64,000 nt of DNA, taken from NCBI GenBank assembly GCA_905221605.1, contig CAJNDS010002540.1:159501-223500 (forward strand), read 5' to 3'. Below the pieces are notes generated by a model. It was not told where the DNA came from. It searched no databases and was given only the letters and a program-made list of their open reading frames with translations. A program made the translations under genes and the position numbers. Numbering within the stretch: the first letter of the stretch is position 1; each line of letters opens with the position of its first letter. Of this stretch, positions 46,264-59,042 are shown in pieces. Source of the DNA: Symbiodinium natans. Lineage: Eukaryota > Sar > Dinophyceae > Suessiales > Symbiodiniaceae.

Positions 46264-49034
46264 GATGGAGCTCTGTAAGGCTCTGGGAGGCTTTAAGTCG
46301 AATTACATGCCCCGAGATGTCTTGGCTCGGGCGGCGACGGCTTCGAGGCGCTCGACCTGCCAACGATCTCTTGCCCCCAAGTTCTCTTCTGCGCAACCGC
46401 GCTCAGGGAACGAAAAGGCGCACCAACAGCTCGCTTAGGAACACGACTCCGGCAGCACAAGAAGTTTGGTGTCCCGGTGGCCTATCGTCAGACTCCTCGT
46501 CCTGTCCCCATATGTCCCCATTAGCTCTCAATAGCTCTCACAAGCATCTCAAGGGTGCCGCCATGTGATGCGGCGAGGACGGCTGACGCTCTCGGTTCAA
46601 GCCGACCTTCTTCCCGCGAGAGCGCTTCCGCCTGGACCGCGGCCTGTCACAGTTGCCATTTTTGTTGGGACACATGCACACGCACAGACAGAGGGGCCCA
46701 ATACCCCCTACATTGGCCCTACATGATACACACCACCCAACCACCCGGAGCAGCAAAAGAACACGTGCCGGGCAGGGCTCGCTTTGCTTCGACGGCCCTG
46801 CTCAAGCAGCAGAGTGAAGACAATAGACAGGAACTCGAAGAGAACCCTCTCGGATTTCGGAAATGCCCCAACCGCTGGGCCTTCTCGGGACTTCTCAGAG
46901 CCTGAGCCTTCGCAAGAATTCGCTGCCAAGGCTCTATGGCCGACTCATGAAAACTTTCAGCAACTTTCGGCGCCCCCCGCCGTCGTCTCTGTCAGAAGCG
47001 TCTTTTTCCGATTCCGAGCCTGGGGAGTCATTACAGAGCACATCCTGAATTACATGACGGTCGTGCCCATCACTTCGCGGCTGCTATATTTCCCAGCGAG
47101 CAAGCGAGCTGGCCGGAGGGCATGAATCACTGAATCACTGAATCGACTGATGAGATCCAGGCTCCCAAGGGAACTTCTTCAGATTCGGGGGTGTTGCTTC
47201 GTGTGGTCCACAGAGGCTTACACAACGTTGCGTTGTCTTAAAGACAAGCTCACTGACCACATGCGCTTGCCACTGTGGTGTCGTCTGTCAAGCTCCGCAA
47301 ACGACACCTATCTCCCACCGATGGGCTCGTTGCCCCTGACATTCCTCCTTGTCGGTCCCCCACACCGCCCCACAAAACAGCTCGTAATCGCAACATTGTG
47401 AGAGCCCAGCCATCTCCTTTCGGAGAGCCCTTCTCAGATTCGCTGCCTCAGTGCACTTCAGGATAATTCATACTATGCATCAATCAAAATCACCATCTGT
47501 GCCTTTGCCAGTTTGATATCATTTATTAAAAATTTGTGAATGTAATACAGATGAACATGAACTATCTGCATAAACTTTCCATGTCATCACTACATCTTGT
47601 CATTTGATATTCAAGCGTTGGGTGTCTTTATCCAAATGTAATATTTGTCGTATGTTGATCACATCTTTTTGACAATTTAATGGTAAATACACACGTTGTG
47701 GCACTTTAATAACTTTTCTGCTATCGTGATTCATATTATTTTGCTTGAAATTGCTGTTTTGATCATTATTGTCTGATGTTATGTATTATTCTAATGCCTT
47801 TGCATTTAATAACGCAGCTTACACAGTGCGTCGGCCTGCAAAGACTCGCACAAAACACATCTCGGGAGCCTTCGAGAGTTGGAGGCTGCACGAATCGACG
47901 TTCTTCATGCCTCCCCCCAAGCAACCTCCCCAGGATCTGCGGACCCGGTGCGCGATCGCTGCGATTGCTGCGACGGCGCTGAGGGTGCGGAGGGCGCCGG
48001 GCCTTGGAGCTTGTGGTGGACAAAAGGAAACTACTATCGTTACAGAGAAGGCGCTTAATCCGAACGTCGGTCGTTTTGCCCGCCAGGCGTGGGCGGCAGC
48101 CAACCAATTCTGAAACCAGGACCATCATGTCTTTTGCTATTTCCCTCACTACTACGACTGCTACTTCTACTGCTGTTATTGCAACTTCTACTCCTCCTAT
48201 GGTGAGCTATTTATTGATCCTGTCTTATTTGTTTATTGATCCCTTGTTTTTTTATTGAACTTTTTTATTTGTTATTGATCCTTTAGTTTGACTCCCATCC
48301 CCACCACCACCACACCACCACCACCATCACCGCCACCAGGACTGCTACTACTGCTGGACTTACCATGCCCAATGAAGCCATGGCTTAGTACGGGATCGCA
48401 GAAGGTCCAGTGCGCAGCCAGACGACAGTGCACAGGCTCGGTTGCTTTAGCCTCCAATCTTGTACGCCTCGAGCGAATTGGCCAAGAGCTACCAGCTGCT
48501 TCGCGCTATCAGCGGGTAAGGCTCTACGGCTCGTTGCAAGTAGGCTCAGTCACCACCGTTTTCACTGCTCCTAGTACTCCTGCTACTGCTACTGCTGCAG
48601 CTGCTGCCATTCCTACTGCCGAACCAATACTGACACTACTATGACAATTGACGCTATTGATATTTCTGTTTTCTTGTTGCTGTTAGCGGGCCTAGGCTTG
48701 AGCTTCGAGACCTCTCCAGATTCGTGAGCTCCAAGGCGAGAGGAATTAGCTTAAGTCGGGTTTGCAGGATGAAAGGGCCGCAACATGTTTCCGACTAAAC
48801 GACGCTAACTCCACCAAAGGTTTACTGAGGTTGGGTCAAAAAAGTGAACAGAGAGCCCCCCAAAGCCGGCTGAGATTCCTGGCTCGAGGATGCGCTCTCC
48901 GCCTTCCTGGCAAGGAAAAAAGTGTAAGAGCTTCCCTTTTTCACGGACTTCCAACCCTTGCCACGCCACACCTCTTCCGCGGCTTCTTTTTCAATGCCTC
49001 CAGGCCAAGACATGAAGAAAACGGCATCCCGAAT
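46264..49034. other. Region without a clear gene; AT-richer at 47460-47800
   Basis: A minus-strand segment near 47035-46940 (DSPGSESEKDASDRDDGGGR) could be an acidic exon. The part 47460-47800 is AT-rich with no frame. 48130-48650 is rich in CTA/CCA triplets. Frames at 47769-48113 on both strands have no recognised family. Confidence 0.45.
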
Positions 49035-49754
49035 TCAGTGGATGCCCCTCTTTTGCTTCCCTTTTTGCTTTGCGGTGCCATGCTGTGCCTCCTCCTGCGC
49101 TGCCTCCGCCGCCGCCTGAGCTGCCTTTGCCCGGGCCTTCGCGGCCTTCGCGGCCTTGGCCTTGGCCGCCTTCACGGCAGCCTTCCGAGCCTCGGTTTCC
49201 CCACATGCCCCCGCAAAATCTCTCTCCATTCTCGCTTTCTCTTCTTGACTGCTTGGTTTTCAGCTGATACACACAAGGGCGGGTTTTTCTCGACATATTC
49301 GTGATCTTGCTACATGCTCTTGCGACAACACAGTGTGACAGGTCTCCACCTCGGCTTCCTTGGCACGTTGCCGGCGCGCCTTGCACAGGCCACAGCAGGT
49401 TCCACTCCGATGGAGTCTGAGGATCAGTCTTCTGGCTATTTGCCCTTGACTTCGCCCACCTCCTGCGCAGTTTCTGCTGCATCCTGCGCAGCAGCTGCCG
49501 CTTTCTCAGCGGCCTCCGACATTGGTGTGAGCTGCTCCCCCCAGTGCTGTGCATTGTGCCTCTTGTGTTGCGTGCTGCTGCAGTCGGACATGAAAACAGG
49601 TGCATCGAGCATCATGGAGCATCATATGCCTGATACTCTGCAGCTCTCGCATCGATGCTGTCATGGGCCTCGGCAGCCATGGCTACGAACACTCAGAAAA
49701 ACACATGATGACTGGGTCACTATGAACACGCTCGCGCCCAGAGCGTCGAGTGAG

Positions 49755-49793
<39 letters not shown>

Positions 49794-50853
49794 AGTTTTG
49801 CAAAGCTGCAGAAATTTTCCACCGAGAGAGCGGCTGTCGGAATCTTGGCCTGGACCTCTTTGAGCTTGCTGGCCGAGGTCTTGAGGTGCTCGCCTCAAAG
49901 ACCACACACACCCCATGTAGCGAGTTGTGAGGTTTTAGCTGTTCTAGATTCTAGCTCTAACAACAGAGATTGGGATGGCCGAAAGTGGCGGTTCTGGAGG
50001 TTTGCACCCATGCGGTCTTCATTGTTTCTAGAATAAAGCCCTTTAAGAGGAGGATTTTTTTTTTCATTGCCCACCCCCAAAGAACTGCTTGCCTTCTGGC
50101 TCTGAGGGCGGCGCTGGCCACTTTGTAGACGGCATCGGCGGATTTCAGCCGCGAGGCTGCGGCCTCTTCATTGAAGGAAGACGTGGACACAGCCAAGGTG
50201 GGGGGGGGGGCAGAGCTGTGTTCCCTCATCTTTCGCCAGCAAGGCAAGCAGAAAACAAAACAACAAGCAAAACAACAAAACAGAAAAGAAAACAACATAA
50301 GAGACGGTGGAGGGCTCCTCCGCTTCCTTCTTGGCGTCGTCGCGCGTCTTCTTGGCGTGCTGCGCCTTCGACAGCTCTATTACGATTCTATACCCCCATT
50401 TTCTCCCTCGGCCTTCTCTCCCCCCCCCCTCCCTCCAAGTCCTTCTTCTTATTTGGCCCCTCTTCCATGACTTGAGTTCGGGAATTTGCTGTTCAGGGGT
50501 TGAAATGGATGGAAGATGGATTGCAGATGCATTGAGGCATCCGAGCTAGTCCGAGGGGATCAGTTGCCCACAGCACCCAGCTGCTTGCCCATCGGTTCTC
50601 CTTCACTTTCTGACATCCCTGACTTGAAACTTGCCCTCGCTGCTGGGCCTTCTCGGCAGCCTCCAACGCCTTGCCCCGAGAATGACTGGAGCAAGCACAG
50701 CGGGAGGCCCGCTGACCTCTTTAACAGTTGCGCCTCTTTCTCCATGTCGTCCGTTTCCTTGTTGAGCTTCATCAGCTCAGCCTGACAGTACCCTCTTGGA
50801 ACCCTTTTGAAACCCTCATGGGGCGGAGTGGAGGATTCATGCTTCGCAAGCAA
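49035..50853 (-). CDS. Multi-exon coiled-coil protein
   Basis: A series of minus-strand exons all encoding Ala/Glu/Lys-rich coiled coil. They include 50780-50715 (AELMKLNKETDDMEKEAQLL), about 50380-50290 (IELSKAQHAKKTRDDAKKEA), about 50180-50090 (EAAASRLKSADAVYKVASAA), 49893-49791 (EHLKTSASKLKEVQAKIPTA, with AG|G acceptor and GT donor), about 49550-49440 (EQLTPMSEAAEKAAAAAQDA) and 49229-49035 (ARKAAVKAAKAKAAKAAKAR, ending in a stop). The terminal Ala/Lys-rich part recalls histone-H1-like tails. I could not join every phase and recognise no specific family. A GA microsatellite interrupts an intron at 49757-49789. Confidence 0.5.
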
Positions 50854-53800
50854 GCTCCTCTGTTGTGCTGTTGCCTGCCATGCCTAGATGTGTTCTCTTC
50901 TCCAAGCTGCCCTGTCTTGGACTGTCTTTGGAAATGAATGGGCTGGGATCTAAGTTGGAAGACGACAGCAGGAGCTACGAGAACTTCCGCAGTTCGCTTT
51001 GCGAAGCTGCGAAGCTTGCCGTCTGGCGGGTGAGTCCGTCGGCGGCCTTGCGACAGACTACTTTGAGGCTATGCTGGTGTGAGACAAAGAGTCACGTGCG
51101 CCTGCGTCAAGCAAGCATGGGCTAGTGACTAGTGAGAACAAAAGCGACGACAACTACAACTTCTCTTGCTCAAACTTTTCAAACCACTGAACTTGGCTGG
51201 TCTTTTGCCAGACTTCTCCGTCAGCCCAGCAGATCCTCAGACTTCTACGTAAGAAAGAAGAAGGCATTTTTGCACATCCCCCGCGGGTGCAGCAAAGGCA
51301 CATGGCGGCGAGGCCGTCGTATGAAAAAAACACTCGTCCCTCGAACCTGAGAGGAGTCATGTCAAAAGCTGATCGAGGGATTCTCGAGGCATGTTGAAGT
51401 CAAGCCCTTAGGACGTCATAAGCGAAGGTATTTACGAGAAGATGCGAGAAGCCGATGCTGGTTGATGGTCACTTGGACGATATCCGGACTGGTCGCCAGC
51501 AGCTCGCACCTCGGTCGATGTTTCGCTCTGTCGCTCCCCCGATCTTCACATTTAAAGGGAGCCTCCAGGCTCATTCTAAGAAGTCCTCTTTCTACTGCTT
51601 CTCGACTCATGGCTTCTGTTCTCTCTCACACTGCAAGCTCCGCCTCCTAAGTTAGCCCATGCGCCCTGCAAGACACAGTGGAAACAGATCATTCAGGCAG
51701 AACTTCGCTCGCTTCCCCCCTCCCCTCGTCGACTCAAGCCCTCTCCACACAACAATTCTTGGTCAAGCCCCGGCGGCTTACAAAGCTGCTGCGTGTACAG
51801 AGAGAGAGATATATATATATGTATAGTTTTTTTTACATATATACATAGAGAGAGAGAGAGAAATATACATGCATGTATGAGGCTGGGGCTTCTCATACGC
51901 CAAGGATGGGTGCCACTGCAACAATCCATCGCAGATCTCACCTAAGCTTCAGTTTGTGGACCCTCACGATTCTGAAGAAGGCGGAAAGAAGGCGAAATGT
52001 ACTGAAATAAAGGGAGATTCTAATGACATTCCTTGAAGGTATGTCCCAAGGTGATTTTGATGATCCGAGGGGCACAGTGGCTTCCCATCGTCCTTGCGAG
52101 CCCAGTGCCCACCCAGCTGCCTTGACAGTGCCAAGAGCAAATGGAGGCTGTGCACATGCGTCACATGCGTCGCATGAGTACGTGCAGACTGTCTCCAGCA
52201 AGCCCTGCAAGTTTCCTCTGCAGGCACCCTCTCCCCAAAACGTCTATTGCAGCTCTGCGACTCCAACAGGGGGGGAGGTCTAACCGCCATGGCCTGGCAT
52301 GGCAGAACCCGCACTTTGTGGGGGCACGGCAAGCGAGCGTGCGTGCGCCTGCTCCGCCACGACCGGTGCTTCCGCTCCGATGCCCTCGGACTCGAGCACC
52401 TGCCAGCCCTTAGCTTGCGTTGGCTGCTGCGGGATCGGAGATAGAAAGTTACCGAAACTGTGGGATTTTGACTCATTCTGACTGTGAATCTAATTGTATA
52501 TATGTTGAACTCATCCATCCGTCCATCTTATTCGCGTGATTATGTGTGCGTGCTATGAGCATCGTGTGTGCCGAAGTCTTGGATCCAAGGGGCCTTCTGT
52601 ATCCAAACCGATTTCAAGTGCACCTGCCAGCCAAGAGCGAGCCAAGGTCATGAAACTCCTGGCTAAGGGGCTCTCTATAGAGCAGTTGCTACCCTCCAAG
52701 TGCCTGCTGCGGGTCATTGCAGACTTCCTCCGAACACAAGATTCCAGCAGGCGAGTGATAGCTTGACTGCGGGTCTCTGCGCCGCGTCCTCCGTTGATGC
52801 TGCTTGCCGGTCCGTGCAACAGCATGCCGTTCCCATGGCAGTCCGGGCACAATGCTTCCTATGAGCAAAGCGCTCTGTTGTGCTGCAAGCTTCTATGTTC
52901 GGATGGCCCCTGTCTGGCAAATCAGCTCACTGATTTGGAGTTGGAACTGAACACCATGATTGCCCTGAAAATCCTCAGAACGCGTAAGGAGCCACACATG
53001 GAGCCCAATTCAAAACCCTATAATGATGGCAAGAGAACACCCCAACAAGAAGGGGGGATCTGCGGGGCCACAAGAGCGCATTTCTTACACCACCAGAAAA
53101 GAGATTGCCGAATTGGGGGGGGCGTGTCGCCTTGGCCTCCTCCAGCCTGGACCGCGCGCTTTGCGCCTCTGAGCGTTTTCTGTTGGAATTCTGCTCTCAA
53201 ATCTTTGGGTCAGTCTTCGTAGCTTATAAGGCTCGTAAGGCTCGAAATGTCGGCAAGGCCTGATCCGCTGCTTTCGCTGCAGCCTCCTAAGGAACAAAGC
53301 TGGAAGCAATCGGGGAAGCAATCTGCCGCCTGCAATTTGCTGGTCCTGCGCTTGCTTGCAGTCTTCGTCTTCCTCATCCTTATAAGACGATTCGTCACAG
53401 CCAACCACAAAGATGAGCCTGTATGTCAGCTTCGTGCTTCTTCGATTTCAGGAAAGGGGGGCACGCCTCGTCCCCAGAGCTCTCCGAGCTTTCGTTCACC
53501 TGACACACGAGCCAGGAAAAGTGGCAAAGCCTAAGACCCTTGGCCCTTGTCCTTGGCCTTCTTGTCCTCCTGACCAGAGTTGTCAGCCCAAACCCACCAA
53601 GCCGACACCATCCGATACCCCTAGCCAAGGCAACTGCTTTCTACAGCGGATTCTTTCGGGGCTAATCTTCAGCTCGGCAAGCAATCCTCGCCCTCGTCTT
53701 CCGTAGACTCGGGATCCGGACTCTTCCTCAGCTGCAATTCACATACGATTACGCCGACGAGCGGCTGGCGGAAAGCAGAGCGCGACAGGGCAAGCGTACT

Positions 53801-54227
53801 TTCATGTCCAGCGACTAGTGACTGCGAAGAACCGAGGAATCTGACAAGGCACCCACACAAACATGCGGCGTTTGAGAGATGATGGTTGAGAGCACTCGCC
53901 GGGTCGCTTTTCTCCGGCGTCTGAGGGATGGGCTCGGGCTCCGCACTACCTGAAGTTCTCAAAGCAGATCCCAGCCGAGTAGGATTCATGGAAGTAGGCA
54001 CTTCGACAAGTACATGCTTATAGAAATGCACAGTTCCAAAGTTTCATAGTTGTAGAACTATCATTGTAGACGTATATGTTTGTTTTTTTGAAATACACGG
54101 TTGTATATTAACAAGATGTGCATGTATGTATACATGTACATATGTATATATGCACATATATATATATATGTAGAAATGCATATATGCATTTCTGCATATA
54201 TGTAGCAATGTATACATGTTATCACTT
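50854..54227. other. Region without a clear gene
   Basis: Scattered protein-like segments only. On the minus strand, near 52430-52320, PQQPTQAKGWQVLESEGIGA; near 53500-53300, an acidic reading (SSESSGDEACPPFLKSKK and CDESSYKDEEDEDCKQAQDQ). On the plus strand, 52542-52766 reads QERAKVMKLLAKGLSIEQLL, which is against the direction of all assigned genes. AT and GA microsatellites lie at 51807-51862 and AT repeats at 54120-54190. Confidence 0.4.
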
Positions 54228-54845
54228 TCATGCGGCGACATTGATATCTCGGAGTTCGGTCTTTTGACTGGTCTGGGTACATCTGGGGCAAAGGCTGTCG
54301 GCTTTCTTCTTCTTGCCCTTGCCTGCATCAGAGGTAGACCCGTCCTGCGGACGAACCGTTGCAAGCCTTCACGCGTTTCTTGCTGATACCCTCCTAATAT
54401 GGGGCGAGCCCATGCACTTAGTGCGACTTTACATGCACAATAAGTACGACGCAGGTGCAGGAGTGCAGAAAAGGAAAAGGACCGTGGTGAGTGCTCCGGA
54501 ATTCGCCTCGGCTTCCTGCCGAGAAGCGTCTGGAACAAGCAGACCCGGATCGGGCCTCCTTCCCCCTTCCCCCACCCCCGTTTTTTGCGAAACCCTCTTT
54601 CCTCCCCTTTCCTGTCCTGGCCGGCCCGGCTGCCGAGGCGGCGCGCGCAAGCGTTTACAATTACATCGCGTTGTAGGAGGAACAATGCTCCCGAAGCCCC
54701 CTAGCCGGCCTAGCCCGTCCGCGCAAAAAAAAACGCTTCTCTCGCTCTCTCTAGAGTTCTGTTGCAAGGTTGAATCCGCAAGTGGCACATCTCGGCACTC
54801 CAAACTGGTTGTGCTGCTGCTGGTCTCCTCCTCGCTATCGCTGGC
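54228..54845 (-). CDS. Small Ser/Lys-rich protein, last two exons
   Basis: Exons 54845-54780 and 54344-54228 join in phase (GC donor CTT|GCGG, acceptor CGCAG|GAC). The peptide reads ASDSEEETSSSTTSLECRDV, then PLDGSTSDAGKGKKKKADSL, then CPRCTQTSQKTELRDINVAA and a stop. The CPRC pair might be half of a zinc site. The acidic-serine stretch would be a likely phosphorylation target. No family recognised; 5' exons not found. Confidence 0.45.
54624..54654. repeat. 31-base sequence shared with 27722-27752
   Basis: Second identical copy of the GC-rich segment described at 27722. It lies in the intron between the two exons of the Ser/Lys-rich gene, in the same orientation relative to the gene as the copy in RRM gene A. 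Confidence 0.85.
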
Positions 54846-56784
54846 CTGGCGCCCGCAATGACATGTCCAAACCAGAGTGCGCCATGGGGCTAATGTGCTC
54901 GCCCTTGCAGTGACTTGGCTGGCGCTCACTCTTGGGGTGGTGTTAGAATTTAGACTCTGCTTTTCTTTCTTGGGCCCAGTACTAAAAATTGGTAGTATAG
55001 TCGCAGGAGCCGTTGTCCGTCCTTCGGTCCTTTTGTTGAAATCTACTCTGGGCTAAGGCTGAAGAAGGATGTGTTATGGTTCCGACTCTCTTCGTTCGGC
55101 ATTCGCAAGCCATGGCCTTGCAGGGCTTCTTCGGCTCAGACCTGACAGCCGATATTTCCCGAAAGAGGATGGTTTGGGGAGTCTTGCGGTCAAAACTCAC
55201 CAATTCTGGGCAGAAAGAGACGTGGTGACCCTCAAAATGCCTTAGGAGCACCCCAATAAGAAGAACTCCCAGACTCCAAGAGCATGACAACCAGAGACGC
55301 TCTCCAACATGTCCCCCCCAAAGAAAGAGAACCCTTTTTTGAACCCGTGCTGAGGCCGAACAAAGAGAACCCTAAACCCCTAACCCCTAACCCCTAAACC
55401 CTAAACCCTAAACCCTCCTCCGAAACTGATCATTGAAGTGCGGCCGAACTGCAGATCCACAAGCAACGGCCGAACAGCATAACAGCGATTTATATATACA
55501 CATGTATATGCATGTATGCAGGCATGTATGTATGTATGTATGTATGTGCATCCCTCTTGTGCATCTCAGAGAAGCTCTGGGGCCGAGGCTCCTCTGAGCC
55601 TAAGTTGGCAGCAATGCTCAGATATGCTCAGCAGGAATCATCTCCATTCATGGGGGAGGGGTTGAGGGTTTGTTTTTTCGGGCTAGGGCTTCAGGGATCC
55701 GAAAACAGGGTTGTGGTCCGTTTTGGGGGGCTCAAGAGACAGGATTGTAGAGTCTCTGGGTACCCTCCCTCTAGTTTTGGACTCGGTCCCCGCTATGCCA
55801 TTGCAGCAGTGCATCCGCGGAGCTCGACTCACATGCCATGCCAGGCCCCCCATTCCAGACTGTTCCGAGCCGACATCCCTGCACAAGGTCGCACATGCAA
55901 TGAAAGCAGATTTGCAGCAGTGCTTCTCTGATCTTCTGCATGGGTTGTCTGTGATTGGCCCCCAACTTGGAAAATTAAGCTAGGCTCAGCAAGAATTAGC
56001 GTGCTACCACTGGCGAGGTCTTCAGGTCGAGCGTTGCGCAATTGGCATCTCACGGCATCCCTTTCATGCCACCCCCCGCCCCCGCGCCCAGTGTCAGTAG
56101 CGCAGGATCTGTTTGCCTCACCGCATTCATGCGTCATGGGAGGCACCACGTGCCTTTGGCATGTGCCCGAATTCGCATGCAGTGGAGTTGGGTCAGCAAG
56201 CTACCGGAGATCGTCCTAGCATTATGCCGATCGATGAGCTTCCGTCACACTTGCTCTCTCACCTGTACAGCGCACCCCAACATCTAACAACCTAACGCTG
56301 CCTCATAGACCGATGTGCTTCAAGGCTGCCGCAGCTGCTTCACGGACCTTCTGCAGTTCACAAATTGCAACATGCGGTCTTGCCATGCTGGAGTAAATGA
56401 TGGAATTTGCATCATTTGCATCAACAGCCGTGGCTATCCATGGCTGATGCACTCAGCTCTCGGACTTTTCGTCGCCTGCTTTCCACCCTTGAGTGTTTCT
56501 GCCTACTGTGACGGGGTCCCTGACACTACGCAGACGGAATGCCGATCTCAGATCCAGATCTGCGCCTGCAAAGATTTTTCGAAGCACACAGCCGAGGCAG
56601 ACCCTAATATATGACTTATATACCATTGACACACACCTCTGGTCAAGCAGTCCTGCTCACGCCTGCACCCCTCTTTTTTGTTTGCCAAACTGCATGCGTG
56701 CGAAATGCATGCGAGGATGGGTCCTGCGCTGGGTCACTTCACCACTCCATTCGTGCTCTCTCACCCGCCCTCTCCAATGGAGGC
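54846..56784. other. Region without a clear gene
   Basis: A minus-strand frame at 54982-55290 reads SFCPELVSFDRKTPQTILFR and ends in a stop; it is unrecognised and lacks an ATG. The rest holds telomere-like repeats and short frames. Confidence 0.45.
55370..55420 (-). repeat. Interstitial CCCTAAA telomere-like repeats
   Basis: A run of CCCTAAA and CCCCTAA units, same orientation as the block at 42742. Confidence 0.85.
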
Positions 56785-58146
56785 TCATTGGGAAGGCTGC
56801 TCGGCGGGCTTCGCCTTGCGCACATAGACGCCCGGCGCCTGCTCCTCCCAGTCCCCAGGTGGCTTTGATGTAAGGTCCCAGCCAAAACCGCCCTTCTCTT
56901 TGCTGAGGAACTTCTTGAGAAAGGCGATGCTCGTCAGGTTCGATCGGCCCCCAGATCGGGTGAAGAAGGTCGCTCCGGTTAGCCGAAGCTTCCGGTCATA
57001 CTCGGCTCTCAGCTTGTCATCTCCAAGCACCTCGTATGCGGCAGAAACCACCTTGAAAGCATTCTCAGCCTGCAACTTCAAGTCAGGATCATCATAATGT
57101 CCCACTTTGTCAGGGTGGATGCTCAGCGAGACCTGTCGGTATGCGACGCGTATGGCCGCCTTGTCTGCGTCAGGGCTCACCCCAAGCGTCTCGTAGAGGC
57201 TGTGGGCTTCGCCCACCTTGTCCAGGACAAAAGGCAGCCGCTCATCCGAGGCGTCCTCCGGTCGCCAAGTGGTCGGGCGTTTCTCCTCTGGGGCCGGCAA
57301 AGCCTTCTGCGGTGTCTGTGTAGGCGCCTTGTTGGGGGCCTTTTCCTTCTCCTTTGCAGCTCGTGCGCTCGTGTTGTGTGGATTCCGGTAGTGGAACTCA
57401 CCGAGGATGAAGTGGCGGACGCAAGAACAGCTGCAGCGGCGACACACCACCTCTTCGAGCGTGTCGCCTGTCCGAGGTCGCTCACCGTACTCGGCGAGCA
57501 CAAAGCCACGACAGTTGCAGTCCATGCAGCGCCCACGTAAGTTTGCAAGTGGGTCAACGCACAAGTTGCCCTCCTCCATCTCCTCGATGGCAGCTCCCGT
57601 CTCTGCTTCCTCCCAAGGCCCAACCACCTCGGCAAAAACCTCTCCACCATTCTCCAGTGGTGCAGTGTAGACTCTGGCAGTGAGGCGGAAGTTCACTTTC
57701 GTGTCCGGCGGCAGCTCGTGGACACGCGCTCTGGACATGGTCTCCCTCTGCACAGCCACTGTAGGCTCCTCCTTTTCGGACTCTGCCCAATCCACTTGGT
57801 ACTCCACCGTCCTTGCTGGGAACTTGGCCCACTCCAGGACAGCAGACTCGGAGACTGCCTGGATGTCCTTGATTGCCGGCATCTGTGCTTGGAGCTGGTG
57901 CCCAAAGCCCAAAGTGCCTGCATCCAGCAGCACCCAACCTGCCTTGGATTCACTGGGCTTCGTGGGCTTCGCGGGCTTCTCACCTTCCGGTGCTAACAGC
58001 ACCCAGGACCCTTGCGGCCATCCCGACACAATCTGACCTCTCTTCAGCTGCCCTAAGCTGCGAGAACTGGTGGAGGGTCGACGGTGGATGGGGAGTTGAG
58101 GCTTCAAGACCAAATAGTCCGTGGGCTTCGTGTACAACACGTCCAT
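56785..58146 (-). CDS. J-domain protein with SH3-like and Cys-rich modules
   Basis: Intronless frame. I use the ATG at 58146 (MDVLYTKPTDYLVLKPQLPI), giving 453 residues; the frame extends 22 codons upstream only from GTG. Order: an SH3-like segment (about 10-90; LGQLKRGQIVSGWPQGSWVL), a fibronectin-III-like segment (about 100-195), a Cys/His module C207-x2-C210-x-C212-x-G-F with C235-x2-C238-x6-H245, a Lys/Pro-rich linker, and a J domain at about 318-395 with HPD at 344-346 (SLYETLGVSPDADKAAIRVA, SIHPDKVGHY). J domains stimulate HSP70 ATPase; here the domain is near the C-terminus instead of the usual N-terminus. The C-terminal tail has GGFGWDLTSKPPGDWEEQ. The SH3-like, FN3-like and Cys modules are shared with the next gene upstream. 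Confidence 0.85.
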   Translation of the reverse strand: MDVLYTKPTDYLVLKPQLPIHRRPSTSSRSLGQLKRGQIVSGWPQGSWVLLAPEGEKPAKPTKPSESKAGWVLLDAGTLGFGHQLQAQMPAIKDIQAVSESAVLEWAKFPARTVEYQVDWAESEKEEPTVAVQRETMSRARVHELPPDTKVNFRLTARVYTAPLENGGEVFAEVVGPWEEAETGAAIEEMEEGNLCVDPLANLRGRCMDCNCRGFVLAEYGERPRTGDTLEEVVCRRCSCSCVRHFILGEFHYRNPHNTSARAAKEKEKAPNKAPTQTPQKALPAPEEKRPTTWRPEDASDERLPFVLDKVGEAHSLYETLGVSPDADKAAIRVAYRQVSLSIHPDKVGHYDDPDLKLQAENAFKVVSAAYEVLGDDKLRAEYDRKLRLTGATFFTRSGGRSNLTSIAFLKKFLSKEKGGFGWDLTSKPPGDWEEQAPGVYVRKAKPAEQPSQ

Positions 58147-59042
58147 CAGGCCCACCAGCGGATCCAAACGTAAGGCGCCGACCTGAGCGAAACTTCCGGT
58201 CTGACATTCCACTTGCTGGCGAAGGCTACCAGTAGGCTACGAGTGTTTTCGCCATACGGCCCGAGAAGAGAACCACGAGCCCACCTCAGCTGCTTGCTTT
58301 CCCCCTCGGTCCCCCTCCCTCCTTGTCACCCCCTGAGTCCCCTCCTCCCCTCCCCCCTTTGGCAATTTGGCCCTCTAATTGCAAACTCCACACGGCGGCC
58401 TCTGTAGGATGCTGATGATTTTTGTTGCTCATTTGCAAATGCTCAAGATGGGAAAGAACAGATTAAGGAAAGAGCCCCGTGAATATTCGTCTTCCGCGAC
58501 GTCTGATTGCAAGCTCCCCGATAGCACAGACCGATGCTCTGGCCTGCGATGTTCCTTTAAATTGTGTAGGGACCGTAGGGATCGACACTTCAGGTGTGCG
58601 CCGAAGTTTCGTCCTGTGCGACTTGCCAGGCTCTGCGTCTGGATTAGGGCGGATTCGTCCGAGGGTCGCAGGTTGCCGAGGTGACGGCAACAGCAGCAGG
58701 GTCATGCTGCACAAAGCCAAATCATGGCGAAATCATCCACGAGTCATCACAATAATCATGTGGCCGACTGAAAAGAACAGTGGCATTTGAGAACGGTAGT
58801 TGAAGGCGTTTCCTTCTCCCGCTGCTTTGCCTTTGCAGGGCCTTCCTAGAGGGGCGCCAAGAAAACACATTCAAACACCAACCTCGTTGTTTGTGTTTTG
58901 CAAACTGTTTCTGTTTTGTGCAGATCTTCGCATCCGCCGCATCCGCCACCCTTTGTCGTTCTCCATTCCGGCATTCCGGCGTGTGGTACATAGAGAGCAG
59001 AAACACGAAACGGAACATCTTCAAACACCTCTCCATGAATGC
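58147..59042. other. Spacer between the two paralogous genes
   Basis: C/T-rich sequence just upstream of the J-protein start (58290-58370), then short frames without family motif. Confidence 0.5.

Noticed and set aside
52542-52766. Plus-strand frame ending AKGLSIEQLLPSKCLLRVIA
   Set aside because: The composition is protein-like, but it would be the only plus-strand gene, it has no family match, and the antisense frame is equally open.
52780-52852. Minus-strand CPDCHGNG, like a DnaJ zinc-finger repeat
   Set aside because: A single CxxCxGxG copy without the other three or any J domain; the rest of the frame is not family-like.
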